A stretch of DNA of 64,000 nt, taken from positions 55,776 to 119,775 of the forward strand of contig JAETON010000005.1 of NCBI GenBank assembly GCA_021771695.1, written 5' to 3'. This stretch comes from Lachnospiraceae bacterium (GTDB lineage Bacteria > Bacillota > Clostridia > Lachnospirales > Lachnospiraceae). Position numbers and translations under genes: made by a program. Below the pieces are notes generated by a model. That model had not been told where the DNA came from, searched no databases, and saw only the letters and a program-made list of their open reading frames with translations. Numbering within the stretch: position 1 is the first letter of the stretch; each line of letters begins with the position of its first letter. Of this stretch, positions 1 through 9,893 are shown one piece after another.

Positions 1-460
1 CTCGAATGATGTGAAACAGTTCCATTTCCGAGTAGGCATTCACTATTTCACGAGCACTCAATTCCTGCCTCTGATCCATCCTCATATCCAATGGCACATC
101 TTCCCGGTAAGTAAAGCCTCTTTCCTTTTCATCCAATTGAAAAGATGATACACCTAAATCCAGCAAAATGCCGTCCACTCCCGTAATACCAAGATCCCCT
201 AACACCTTTGGCATATTCACATAATTATCTCTTACGATGGTCACTTGATTTCCAAATTCTCTTAGACGTTTGGTACTGGCTGCAATGGCATCTGCATCTT
301 GGTCAATCCCTATATAACGGCCCTTCTCTGACAAACGTTTACATACTTCATAAGCATGTCCTCCCCCGCCAAGAGTTCCATCTACATAGATTCCATCCGG
401 TTTCATATGAAGTTCTTTTATTGTCTCTTCCAATAATACGGAAATATGTTCAAATTCCAT
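1..460 (-). CDS. rsmH: 16S rRNA (cytosine(1402)-N4)-methyltransferase RsmH, N-terminal part (runs off the left edge)
   Basis: Minus-strand reading from ATG at 460: [43 protein letters not shown]..., typical RsmH N-terminus ([10 protein letters not shown]); directly downstream of mraZ as in dcw clusters. Confidence 0.93.
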   Translation of the reverse strand, partial: MEFEHISVLLEETIKELHMKPDGIYVDGTLGGGGHAYEVCKRLSEKGRYIGIDQDADAIAASTKRLREFGNQVTIVRDNYVNMPKVLGDLGITGVDGILLDLGVSSFQLDEKERGFTYREDVPLDMRMDQRQELSAREIVNAYSEMELFHIIR

Positions 461-468
461 AAATTCAC

Positions 469-900
469 CTAAATATTTAAACCTAATTCCTGCATGCTTG
501 ACGCAATATCGTCCATATCTTCATAAGAATTATTTTCATTCCATTTATCCTTACTCCATACTTCGATACGATCCAGCATCCCCGTTAATACCACTTCTTT
601 ATTCATTCCTGCGAACTCACGCAAGGTCCCCGGTACAAGGGTTCTACCCTGCTTGTCCAATTCACAGACAGCCGCACCTGCCAAAAAGAATCTTGAAAAT
701 TTTCTGGCATTCTTATCAATAAGCGGCAGGCTTCGCAATTTTTCTTCAAATGCTTCCCACTCTTTTATAGGAAACACAAACAGGCATCCATCCAATCCCT
801 TTGTCATCACAAATTCCTGTCCCAAATCTTCCCGGAACTTGGATGGGATTATCAGCCTGCCTTTTGAGTCAATTGTGTGATTGTATTCTCCCATAAACAT
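469..900 (-). CDS. mraZ: Transcriptional regulator / division protein MraZ
   Basis: [24 protein letters not shown]... MraZ signature; ATG at 900 preceded by AGAGGTG (the listed ORF start at 909 is a GTG). Confidence 0.95.
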   Translation of the reverse strand: MFMGEYNHTIDSKGRLIIPSKFREDLGQEFVMTKGLDGCLFVFPIKEWEAFEEKLRSLPLIDKNARKFSRFFLAGAAVCELDKQGRTLVPGTLREFAGMNKEVVLTGMLDRIEVWSKDKWNENNSYEDMDDIASSMQELGLNI

Positions 901-930
901 GGTAATCACCTCTTGCTCTCAAATTACTCC

Positions 931-996
931 ACTTAGTGATGTTAGATGCCACTTTGTAACACTTTTGTCCCACCTTTCACCACTTTAAACCACTTA
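931..996 (-). promoter_or_regulatory. Array of MraZ-box-like repeats (minus-strand AAAGTGG)
   Basis: Plus-strand (C)CACTT(T) units at about 931, 951, 961, 972, 982, 992 with 10-11 bp spacing between promoter and mraZ. Confidence 0.75.
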
Positions 997-1004
997 TAGG
1001 TAAT

Positions 1005-1033
1005 ATTCTATACGATACCTGTAAAAAAAGCAA
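1005..1033 (-). promoter_or_regulatory. mraZ sigma-A promoter
   Basis: Minus strand TTGCTT (1033-1028) - 17 nt - TAGAAT (1010-1005). Confidence 0.65.
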
Positions 1034-1089
1034 GGAATAATCCACAACCAAATCTTAGTTTTTTCTTAGTTTCTAGACATTTTTTGCAC

Positions 1090-1134
1090 AAAAAAAGAAG
1101 AGTTATCCACATTCTCGTGAATTTCTCTTCTTTC
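1090..1134 (-). terminator. Intrinsic terminator downstream of lgt
   Basis: Minus-strand GAAGAG...CTCTTC stem followed by a T run. Confidence 0.6.
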
Positions 1135-1169
1135 AGTACATTTATTTTCAATTTTTATGTTCATAAGTT

Positions 1170-2063
1170 CTATTTTTTCTGCCGCCTTTGTTGACATTTA
1201 TGATATAGAATCACAGCAATTCCTCCCACTGCCAACATAAGCGCCACCACCTGGGATACACGAATTCCTGTACTGCCAATCATCAAAGAATCTGTACGAA
1301 GCCCTTCCATCCAAAAACGTCCAATTCCATAACCCGCTGCGTATAATGCAATTAATTCTCCATCAAATTTCTTATGTTTCGTAAACCATATGATAAAAAT
1401 CAACAGAAGTAAATTCCATGCTCCTTCATATAGAAATGTCGGATGCACTTGAACATAAGTATAAACCTTATTTCCTACTGTCTGAAAAACAGCTTGATCA
1501 TAAAGTCCTGTCTCAATAATTTCAGATAATCTTCCATGCTGTAAAAAATAATCTGTTGGTATCTGCATTGCAAAGAGACTGTCTGTAAATCCTCCAAATG
1601 CTTCACGGTTAAAAAAATTCCCCCATCTTCCAAGAATCTGCCCGACCAAAAGACCTTTCACTGCAATATCCCCAAATTTCCACATGGAAACTTTACGGGC
1701 TCTGCAAAAAATATATAATGTGAGTACTGCCGCAAAAATCCCGCCATAAATTGCAAGACCGCCGTTTCGTATTTGTATAATCTCACCCAAATGTTCTTTA
1801 TAATAATCCCATGAAAAGATGACATAATACAGTCTGGCTCCGGCAATTGCAGGAATTACCATACAAATTAAATAGTCGAAAACCAGCTCCGGATCAAAAT
1901 CTTCGGTACGTTTTGCTGCATAATATGCAGTCATCAGTCCAAACAAAAATCCAAATGCAATCATAATCCCATAATATTTTATTTCAAAACCTCCGATGGT
2001 AAACCCATCCCCAATATTCTTCCATATAATCCCCAAATGCGGAAAACGAATTTCATGTTCCAT
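1170..2063 (-). CDS. lgt: Prolipoprotein diacylglyceryl transferase
   Basis: 297 aa multi-TM with GGLAIYGG, GRWGNFFNREAFGG and HPTFLYE motifs typical of Lgt. Confidence 0.95.
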   Translation of the reverse strand: MEHEIRFPHLGIIWKNIGDGFTIGGFEIKYYGIMIAFGFLFGLMTAYYAAKRTEDFDPELVFDYLICMVIPAIAGARLYYVIFSWDYYKEHLGEIIQIRNGGLAIYGGIFAAVLTLYIFCRARKVSMWKFGDIAVKGLLVGQILGRWGNFFNREAFGGFTDSLFAMQIPTDYFLQHGRLSEIIETGLYDQAVFQTVGNKVYTYVQVHPTFLYEGAWNLLLLIFIIWFTKHKKFDGELIALYAAGYGIGRFWMEGLRTDSLMIGSTGIRVSQVVALMLAVGGIAVILYHKCQQRRQKK

Positions 2064-2192
2064 ACTGTTTTTTCCTTTCTTAGACCCTATTTATCCCTCA
2101 AGATAACTATCTTAATCTATTTTTCTTTTCTTTTCAAGTTCCTTGTGATAGACTATTGAATGAGAAAATACGTAGAGAGAAAGGAATTTATT

Positions 2193-3290
2193 ATGAAATT
2201 AGGAATTGTCGGACTGCCAAATGTAGGAAAAAGTACCCTTTTTAATTCCTTAACAAAGGCAGGGGCTGAATCAGCCAATTATCCATTTTGTACAATCGAT
2301 CCTAACGTAGGAATTGTTACCGTTCCTGATACACGCGTGGATCATTTAGCTGATATGTATCATTCAAAAAAAGTTATCCCAGCAGCAATCGAATTTGTTG
2401 ACATTGCCGGACTCGTAAAAGGTGCATCCAAGGGAGAGGGCCTTGGAAATCAATTCCTTGCCAATATCCGCGAAGTTGATGCCATTGTTCATGTAGTCCG
2501 CTGTTTCGATGATGGAAATATTGTCCATGTAGACGGCTCTGTAAATCCTTTAAGAGATATCGAAACCATCAACTTTGAGCTGATTTTCTCTGATATTGAG
2601 GTTTTAGACCGCAGAATTGCAAAATCAACCAGAGGTGCAAGAAATGATAAGGCACTGGCTCGTGAAGTAGAATTTTTAGAAAGAGTCAAAGCACATTTAG
2701 AAGACGGAAAACTTGCAAAAACATTTGAAGTTGATGACAAAGATGAACAGGAAATTTTAAATTCCTGCAATCTATTAACCATCAAACCTGTGATTTTTGC
2801 TGCAAATGTCAATGAAGATGAATTAGGCGAAGATGCCGAAGATAATGAATATGTTGCTGCTGTCCGCAAATATGCAGATGATGTAGATGCAAAAGTATTC
2901 GTTGTCTGTGCTCAGATTGAACAGGAAATTTCCGAATTGGATGATGATGAAAAGAAAGAATTTTTAGACGATTTAGGGCTGAAAGAATCTGGTTTGGAAA
3001 AATTAATTTCTGCCAGCTATTCTCTTCTTGGATTAATCAGTTTCTTAACATCCGGTGAGGATGAAACTCGTGCATGGACTATCAAAAAAGGAACCAAAGC
3101 ACCACAGGCTGCTGGAAAAATTCATACCGATTTTGAACGCGGATTTATTTGTGCCGAAGTTGTTGCTTATGACGATTTAATGGAACACGGAAGCATGACA
3201 GCTTGTAAAGAAAAAGGACTGGTAAGACAAGAAGGAAAAGAATATGTTGTAAAAGACGGAGATATTATTGTATTCCGTTTTAATGTGTAA
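2193..3290 (+). CDS. ychF: Redox-regulated ATPase / Obg-family GTPase-like YchF
   Basis: MKLGIVGLPNVGKSTLFNSLTKAGAESANYPFCTIDPNVG...; the listed ORF start at 2160 is probably upstream of the true ATG at 2193. Confidence 0.95.
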   Translation: MKLGIVGLPNVGKSTLFNSLTKAGAESANYPFCTIDPNVGIVTVPDTRVDHLADMYHSKKVIPAAIEFVDIAGLVKGASKGEGLGNQFLANIREVDAIVHVVRCFDDGNIVHVDGSVNPLRDIETINFELIFSDIEVLDRRIAKSTRGARNDKALAREVEFLERVKAHLEDGKLAKTFEVDDKDEQEILNSCNLLTIKPVIFAANVNEDELGEDAEDNEYVAAVRKYADDVDAKVFVVCAQIEQEISELDDDEKKEFLDDLGLKESGLEKLISASYSLLGLISFLTSGEDETRAWTIKKGTKAPQAAGKIHTDFERGFICAEVVAYDDLMEHGSMTACKEKGLVRQEGKEYVVKDGDIIVFRFNV

Positions 3291-3308
3291 CTACACACAA
3301 TATGTATG

Positions 3309-3353
3309 AAAAAAGAAAGTCGGTTTCATCACTGAAACAGACTTTCTTTTTAC
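3309..3353 (+). terminator. Intrinsic terminator after ychF (also faces the convergent NlpC gene)
   Basis: AAAGAAAGTCGGTTTCATCACTGAAACAGACTTTCTTTTT hairpin. Confidence 0.75.
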
Positions 3354-3388
3354 ATTATATGATAAATTAATCTTCTCCCGCCGATTGG

Positions 3389-4552
3389 TTAGCGAATAAT
3401 TCGTACCGCTTTGCATGGTGTCCGGTAGTTAATGCTGGATACTTTAATTCCTCCTTTTGGATATGGTGCGGAGTTGCTGGCGTGGACTACTTTGCCGCTG
3501 CCAATGTACATTGTGACGTGATTAATACGTCCTCCCCGCTTATAAAACAACAAATCCCCCGGGCGGACAGAACTAATAGAGATTTCTCTTCCCTCCCCTG
3601 CCTGCGCACCAGAACTGTGGCTTAAACTGTATCCAAAATGAGCATATACTTTCATTATAAATCCTGAACAGTCAGCTCCTTTTGTTAAACTGGCCCCTCC
3701 GTATACATATGGATTTCCAACATATTTTAGTGCATAATTTACGATTTGCTTTCGCACAGAAGCGGACTGATTATTTTCCGGACTTGTACTGGCCTTTTCT
3801 GCCTCTGTAGCTGCTGTTGATCTTGATGCTTTTGCATCCGCTGTCTTTGTTTTTTGTGTTTCTGCTGCTACTGCTCTGGAAAAATAAAACTTTACTTGAA
3901 CATAATCCTTTGATAAATATCCTTTCTGCCCGTCAACCTTTACTTTCACCCAATCCTGATTTTCACTAACAATTTTATAACTGTCCTGTCTGGATACCAA
4001 ACTCAACACTTTCGCTTCTGTGCTTGGTTCTTGACGGACTTTTAATGCCTGTGCCGTTACAATCGCTTTTTTAGGATAATCTCTACTCTGAGCATATGTA
4101 TAAATATTCTTGTCCCAAACCAGATAGTCATTACATACATATCCAATAACTTTTCCAGACTGAATCTTTGACCACTGAGTTCCTTTCTTGATTATTTTAG
4201 CAATACTTCCCTTTTTTAATTTTCCAACAACCGTTCCAGAGGATGAAGGCTTTGATCTTACGTTTAGAAAACTTTTGACTGCTGGCGCCGCCCATCCTTT
4301 ATAAGAAGAATATACCGGCTTTGTTTGAGCAGGTCTCACTTCTGTTGTATTTGTTACCGCTGTAGACGCTGATTGTGCCATATCTCTCTGCTTTTGCTGG
4401 TTTTGCACATATTTTTTCTCAATGGCAGCACCTGCCCCTGCTTCTCCCGATACAGACTGCTGCGCTGCCGGTACAGCAAAGGCTGTACCAGAAATCATCA
4501 AAAACATTGTAAGGCTGGTACTCATCCACATTCTTACTTTCTTATTTAACAT
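3389..4552 (-). CDS. Secreted SH3-domain / NlpC-P60 peptidoglycan endopeptidase
   Basis: Signal peptide, two bacterial SH3 repeats (FLNVRSKPSSSGTVVGKL; ALKVRQEPSTEAKVLSLV), C-terminal NlpC/P60 (GADCSGFIMKVYAHFG, HVTMYIGSGKVVHA). Confidence 0.92.
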   Translation of the reverse strand: MLNKKVRMWMSTSLTMFLMISGTAFAVPAAQQSVSGEAGAGAAIEKKYVQNQQKQRDMAQSASTAVTNTTEVRPAQTKPVYSSYKGWAAPAVKSFLNVRSKPSSSGTVVGKLKKGSIAKIIKKGTQWSKIQSGKVIGYVCNDYLVWDKNIYTYAQSRDYPKKAIVTAQALKVRQEPSTEAKVLSLVSRQDSYKIVSENQDWVKVKVDGQKGYLSKDYVQVKFYFSRAVAAETQKTKTADAKASRSTAATEAEKASTSPENNQSASVRKQIVNYALKYVGNPYVYGGASLTKGADCSGFIMKVYAHFGYSLSHSSGAQAGEGREISISSVRPGDLLFYKRGGRINHVTMYIGSGKVVHASNSAPYPKGGIKVSSINYRTPCKAVRIIR

Positions 4553-4795
4553 AAACTCTCCCAGTAAATAAAAATAGAAGGCTTTCACTTTCATCTGGTC
4601 TCCTACTTTTTCATCAATCCCAGAAATCCGTGATCGTCTTACATGTAATTACAATTTATTACAATGCTACGTTTTTGATTTTAGCATATTATACATTTTT
4701 TTTCAACAAGCGAATAGATTTTCAGCAATTTTAACAATATTTTGTCACTTCCAATATTTTGCAAAATATTCTCCATGGGTTTTAGAAGGCATTAC

Positions 4796-5002
4796 TTAAA
4801 ACTTGGCCTTAAATTTATCTGCCATTAATTCTTCTAACGCTTCACACATCTTTTTTACCTACAAAAACTGTTCTTTATTTGCACGTACGATAATATCCAT
4901 TACCGGCCGATATAATCGATTCTTTGATTCATCTTCCAACTCAATCTGTATTCCTGCAAAAAATGCAGGATGCCACTGCAAATCTTTTTGTACTTCTGCC
5001 AT
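4796..5002 (-). pseudogene. Internally deleted remnant of a PD-(D/E)XK nuclease/transposase-like (Rpn-type) family protein
   Basis: Minus-strand reading MAEVQKDLQWHPAFFAGIQIELEDESKNRLYRPVMDIIVRANKEQFL*VKKMCEALEELMADKFKAKF*: family-like N- and C-termini with the middle missing and an in-frame TAG. Confidence 0.55.
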
Positions 5003-5112
5003 CCAGACCTCCTTCTTTTATAATTTCAGGAGGTTTCAATTCCTTTTGAAAACTCCTGCCTAAAAATTATATCATATAAGATAAAATATTGTAATATATT
5101 TTATCTTTCGTA

Positions 5113-5147
5113 AAAACCGCCAGCCGAATTCACTCGACTGACGGTCT
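5113..5147 (-). terminator. Terminator of the GH32 gene
   Basis: Minus strand ACCGTCAGTCGAGTGAATTCGGCTGGCGGTTTTTACG. Confidence 0.8.
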
Positions 5148-5156
5148 TCATCTTTT

Positions 5157-8100
5157 TTAATATGCTTTGACTGTTTTTACTTTTGAATACGCTCCATATA
5201 CTTTCTGATTGGTTGAATCATAATAATAGTACCGAACCTGAACATAATATTTCTTACCTTTTTTCAGTCCTGTCTTTGTATATGTATTCTTAGCTAATCC
5301 AGTCGTTTTATATTTGGCATTTTTCATGCTTTTTCTTGTAGAATAACGGAAACGGAATCCTCTTCTGGAGCCATCTTTCTTTGTATATTTTTCAGATACT
5401 GCCACAAAACCGATACCTTTTCCTGATTTTCCTTTTACTTTTAACACTTTTGCTTTACCAACAGATAACTTCGTAAATTTGGCAGTTAGTGTAATATTTT
5501 TATTTACAGACGGCATCTTTGTAACAACTTTTCCGTTGTAAGTCCATCCGGCAAATACATATCCCTTTTTACCTGCTGCTTTAAATTTCGTTTTGCTCCA
5601 TGCTGGCAGCTTGGTTCCTGCTTTGGCATTTTTTATCGTCGCAACAACCTTTCCGCCTTTGCCTTTCAGTGTTACTGTAACAGCTTTTGGTTTTTCAATC
5701 GGATCTACTGGTTTTACTGGATCTTCCGGTTCTGTGGTATTCTGTTTATCCACATAGAAATTTTTAAAGTTCACGGCACCATCCCATAAACCAACACCTG
5801 CATATCCTTGGTTATAGAAATCTTCCACTTTATCAAATTTATGAGTCAAACATTTTTCATTGTCTACATATACAGTAACCGAATCACTCGTCTTTTCAAT
5901 TTTAATATGATGATACTGATCATCACTGATAGATGCAGACATCTGACCTGTTGCAATTGTATCTTTACCAAAACGGAACAGTCTTACTTCCTTACTATCA
6001 GGAGCGAACTGAATTGCATATGCACCATCCTGGGCAAATGGATCTGTCTGTGCAGAAGCGAAGAACAAGTTTATTAATCCTTTGGCAAATGACATATCTG
6101 TTTCCATTGTGGATTTTTCTTTAACAACTTTATCCGCTGACATATAGAAATCATTGGATGATGTATTTGAATCTGCCAATACTTCATCATCAATGTCCCA
6201 GTCTCCATTTACATTGACAAACTGTTTAATATTTGTCTTAAAGTTATTTTTCTTTACTTTGACTGTAAAGGTTTTTGATTTTGATGAATCTGCTTTGCTT
6301 GCAGCTGTAATAACTGCCTCTCCGGTTTTTAAAGCTTGAAGCACAGCATTACCATCTTCTTCTTTCAGATTTACAATATCTTTTCCACTGGTGATATTCC
6401 AGTTAACACCTTGATCCACAGAAATCGGTAATACGTAAGCACTTAATGTCAATGCATCACCTACATACATGCTCTGATCCGCTGACTGCATAGAACCCAC
6501 AGACTGTGGTTTCGTCACTGGCTTTTTATCTTTCCAGATGGATTTCATTGGATAAATAGTCATATCGGCTTCTACCGGATCACCTTCTACAATCACAGAT
6601 GCTCCCAGACTTGTTGGTGTTGGGAAAATCTGATTTGCTCCGGTAACGGTATCACCTTTTGTAAATACCTCTACACTGGATTTATCCACATATACATGTA
6701 AATCAATGGTTCCATCTTCATTCTTTGTTACTTCTTGAGAGTTAATTTCTGCAAATTTACCACTAATTTTCACTCCGGATTTACTTCTGTCAATGGATAA
6801 TTTTCCTTTTTCAATATCATAGATGACATCCGTATATTCGGTTCCCTTTTGATTGCTTCGTAGACGGAATCCAACTTTCTTCGTACCTTTAGAAGGAGTG
6901 AATTTAGCAACGATTTCATAGGTATCATTGGCAAAATCTTTTAACACTTCATTGTTTTCTGAAATACTCTGATTAATCGTAATCTTATTATCTTCATCGC
7001 GCAGCTCCTCATATGCAGAAATCGGAGTCTGCGTCAATACGTATTTTCCATCTTCTTTTGCCAGACCTAATTTTAAGTTCAAATTAAAGGTTCCATTAAA
7101 ATTCTGTCCAACTTTATCGGCAACCAGATTGCAGTAATCATCCCATGTATTCATCCAATTCAATTCTACAATCTCAGGGATATCCGGGCTCTGGCTGGTA
7201 CCAAAATCTTTTTCATAGTAAGTCATGGCTGCATAAGAATCCCTGCCAAAATTCATCACACCATCTTTATTTTCATAGTCTTTGTCGGCAACAAATTTCC
7301 ATTTGCCTTCCACTTCTTTAAAATCTCCGACTTTATAATAACGCCCGCCACGGGAAAGTACCCATTTGATACCTTCATCTGTCTTGATTGGATATAAGTC
7401 CGGACACTCTGTATGAAGATCTGCATAAGCGGATTCACATTTCCATGTTTTTAAATTCTCAGAGGAATAAATCCGAAGCGGACCGCCTGCAACAACCATA
7501 AACCATTTTCCTTCCCAACGGAATACTTTCGGATCACGAAAATCTCTATTTTTTAATTCATCATCTTTCCAATCTGCTGCGATCTCGTTACTCTTTGTCC
7601 ATGTCTGACCTTCATCTGTACTATAAGCAAGTTTGATTCTCTGACCATTACCATCCGCAGTAATCAATGCAACCAAACCGCCTTTTCCATTTTCAAAGAA
7701 ACCAGAATCATTATTTTCATCGGCAACGATACATCCTGAGAACATTGCTCCATTGGCATCCGGATAAAGTGCAATCGGCTGTTCATCCCAGTGAAGTAAG
7801 TCTGTACTGGTTGCATGTGCCCAGTGCATTGGTCCCCATTTGGTATCATCATAAAACTGATAGAACATATGATATGTTCCCTTATATTTCACTAATCCAT
7901 TTGGATCATTTGCCCATCCATCTTTAACTGAATAATGATATTGACCACGGTATGGTTCATTATAATAAATTTCATCCTTATCGCGGCGGTGTACATTGAC
8001 ACGATATGTCAAAGCTGCAGACTGATGATTCTCACCTTGTACGGTACTGGTCACTGTGATATAATTTTTGCCGACTTTCACTGGAATATTCTGTCCATCC

Positions 8101-9485
8101 TTATATTCCTTTCCATCAGCATCTTTTACAACTACTTCGGCATTATGATCTGCTTTTTCAATATCCAAGTTTACTGTTTCAGCATTGTTTTTTACATACT
8201 GAATCGTAATCGGCTCTGTGGACACAAATTGTGTTGCCTTTTCCACTTCACCTGTAGAAGATTTTACAGAAATTTTGTTCAGTATTGGTGTCTTAGTATC
8301 TTTTAATTCTGTATAATATGTATTTTGGAATGTCATCTCTCCATTCCAGTTTAACAATCCAAGATATCCTTCCGTCAAAACAGTACTTTGTCCTTTATCA
8401 TCTTTCTGAAGTGTATAGTCTCCGGTACTGGCTACTAAAACATCATTGACGTAATAAGAAATCCATGCATCACAAGCAACTACCTTTAATGTATAAGTTT
8501 CATTATTTGTTGCTTTGATTTCCTTTTCATCAATTAAATTGTAAACACCATCTTTCTGCCAGCGCCAGAATTTGCATTTATGAGAAGATGCATCTAAATT
8601 CACCGCATATGACTCTTCATTCTTTGAATTGCTATTTGCACGAAATACTAATGCCGCTGCACCTTCATTTTTCTTAAATGTCACATCTGTGGAATATACA
8701 AAATTAGCGGCTTTTGTTTCACTTAAAGCAAAACAATCTCCTTTGCCTATTGCATTACTATACAAACCTTCTTTTGTTTTTTTCCATTCCCCGGATGACA
8801 TACCTAAATTCAAATTATTCAAATTCGTTTCAAAGTTTTGTTTTTCTGTGTCATCTGGAGTGGTTTCAGAAGCAATATCCTGAATGTCAATATTTGAGAC
8901 TGTCATTGTTTCATTAAAGCTGATAAAACCAATATTTCCATTTGCTTTATCTGACAAATTTACATTTTCAAAAGCCATTGTATCATTTATCTTTACATTT
9001 GCTTTTCCGCTTTTTACAGTTATTTCAAATGTATACTGATCTTTTTCCTTAAGATTGGTTTCAATATGTTTATTTCCAATCTCATTGACACCACTAGAAG
9101 TGAATTCAAACACTCGAACTTCTCCACTATCAGGTGTAACATTTGCTACAATTGATCCCTCTTTTGGCTTCTTTGCATCCCTTGCACCTAAAACAACTCC
9201 AACTGCTCCTGTTTCACTGCCTTGTGTTAATGTCGCTTTTACAGAGTAATTATCCGGCTTTTGAATATCTGTGATTCCAAAACTGTCACCGTCACCTGAT
9301 AACTTAATTCCTGTATCCGTTTCCTCTCCAGCCACTCCATCGTCTCTGAAAAAACTCCATTTTATGGCTTGTTGTGTCTGTTCTTGTGCATACACAGACA
9401 CGGTTGGATACGATGGGAATACGGTTGTCCCTGTTACTGCACCTGCCATAGCAAGCGCCAAAAGCTTAATTCCAACTTTTTTCAT
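5157..9485 (-). CDS. Secreted multimodular GH32 fructan hydrolase (levanase/inulinase type) with CBM66/LamG-like modules, Ig-like (Big_2) module, InlB-type repeat and basic C-terminus
   Basis: Signal peptide; GH32 motifs WANDPNG, FRDPKVF, TECPDLYP; three concanavalin-like modules (about aa 40-205, 215-395, 1115-1270); GYVFAGWTYNGKVVTKMP InlB-like repeat. Confidence 0.93.
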   Translation of the reverse strand: MKKVGIKLLALAMAGAVTGTTVFPSYPTVSVYAQEQTQQAIKWSFFRDDGVAGEETDTGIKLSGDGDSFGITDIQKPDNYSVKATLTQGSETGAVGVVLGARDAKKPKEGSIVANVTPDSGEVRVFEFTSSGVNEIGNKHIETNLKEKDQYTFEITVKSGKANVKINDTMAFENVNLSDKANGNIGFISFNETMTVSNIDIQDIASETTPDDTEKQNFETNLNNLNLGMSSGEWKKTKEGLYSNAIGKGDCFALSETKAANFVYSTDVTFKKNEGAAALVFRANSNSKNEESYAVNLDASSHKCKFWRWQKDGVYNLIDEKEIKATNNETYTLKVVACDAWISYYVNDVLVASTGDYTLQKDDKGQSTVLTEGYLGLLNWNGEMTFQNTYYTELKDTKTPILNKISVKSSTGEVEKATQFVSTEPITIQYVKNNAETVNLDIEKADHNAEVVVKDADGKEYKDGQNIPVKVGKNYITVTSTVQGENHQSAALTYRVNVHRRDKDEIYYNEPYRGQYHYSVKDGWANDPNGLVKYKGTYHMFYQFYDDTKWGPMHWAHATSTDLLHWDEQPIALYPDANGAMFSGCIVADENNDSGFFENGKGGLVALITADGNGQRIKLAYSTDEGQTWTKSNEIAADWKDDELKNRDFRDPKVFRWEGKWFMVVAGGPLRIYSSENLKTWKCESAYADLHTECPDLYPIKTDEGIKWVLSRGGRYYKVGDFKEVEGKWKFVADKDYENKDGVMNFGRDSYAAMTYYEKDFGTSQSPDIPEIVELNWMNTWDDYCNLVADKVGQNFNGTFNLNLKLGLAKEDGKYVLTQTPISAYEELRDEDNKITINQSISENNEVLKDFANDTYEIVAKFTPSKGTKKVGFRLRSNQKGTEYTDVIYDIEKGKLSIDRSKSGVKISGKFAEINSQEVTKNEDGTIDLHVYVDKSSVEVFTKGDTVTGANQIFPTPTSLGASVIVEGDPVEADMTIYPMKSIWKDKKPVTKPQSVGSMQSADQSMYVGDALTLSAYVLPISVDQGVNWNITSGKDIVNLKEEDGNAVLQALKTGEAVITAASKADSSKSKTFTVKVKKNNFKTNIKQFVNVNGDWDIDDEVLADSNTSSNDFYMSADKVVKEKSTMETDMSFAKGLINLFFASAQTDPFAQDGAYAIQFAPDSKEVRLFRFGKDTIATGQMSASISDDQYHHIKIEKTSDSVTVYVDNEKCLTHKFDKVEDFYNQGYAGVGLWDGAVNFKNFYVDKQNTTEPEDPVKPVDPIEKPKAVTVTLKGKGGKVVATIKNAKAGTKLPAWSKTKFKAAGKKGYVFAGWTYNGKVVTKMPSVNKNITLTAKFTKLSVGKAKVLKVKGKSGKGIGFVAVSEKYTKKDGSRRGFRFRYSTRKSMKNAKYKTTGLAKNTYTKTGLKKGKKYYVQVRYYYYDSTNQKVYGAYSKVKTVKAY

Positions 9486-9527
9486 ATTTTCTCCTTTCTT
9501 ACAAGAATTTTACATATTTATTTTTAC

Positions 9528-9560
9528 GAAAAGGGACGACTTTTGATCAGCCGTCCCTCT
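9528..9560 (-). terminator. Intrinsic terminator between the PTS operon and the GH32 gene
   Basis: Minus strand AGGGACGGCTGATCAAAAGTCGTCCCTTTTCG. Confidence 0.6.
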
Positions 9561-9590
9561 TATGTCAAATGTCGAATCAACTTGCAGTAT

Positions 9591-9875
9591 TTATTTCCCT
9601 ACCAACTGTATAATCTTTTCAACATTTGCTTTTCCATTTTTAAAAGCAAGCCCTATGACTACACACAATACAATACATATAACAATCAAAATAACACTAA
9701 TAACACCAATAATGTTATATGCAAGTCCTTCCTGCAGTTTCAACGCCCAATAAGCAATAACAACACCTACAGAAGATAAAATAATCAAATTACGAATCCA
9801 CTTTTTCAAGTTATCTAACATTTTCGTCTGATATTCAATTTCTTTTAATTGCTGTTGTTTTGTTTGTGCCGTCAT
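9591..9875 (-). CDS. Small two-TM membrane protein of the PTS operon (positional counterpart of LevX)
   Basis: 94 aa, coiled N-terminus then two hydrophobic helices; directly downstream of the IID gene. Confidence 0.6.
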   Translation of the reverse strand: MTAQTKQQQLKEIEYQTKMLDNLKKWIRNLIILSSVGVVIAYWALKLQEGLAYNIIGVISVILIVICIVLCVVIGLAFKNGKANVEKIIQLVGK

Positions 9876-9893
9876 AATACACTCCTTTTCTTC

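Noticed and set aside
1103-1111. Perfect DnaA-box TTATCCACA near the mraZ promoter
   Set aside because: A single 9-mer is expected by chance roughly once in about two windows of this size, and it lies in the lgt terminator hairpin; insufficient evidence for DnaA control
7935-8306. 123-aa plus-strand ORF and many similar ORFs antisense to the GH32 gene
   Set aside because: Low-complexity, Phe/Ile/Cys-rich translations opposite a strong coding gene; typical shadow ORFs
9369-9779. 136-aa plus-strand ORF spanning the GH32 start and the small PTS membrane protein
   Set aside because: Antisense to two better-supported genes and has no protein-like features
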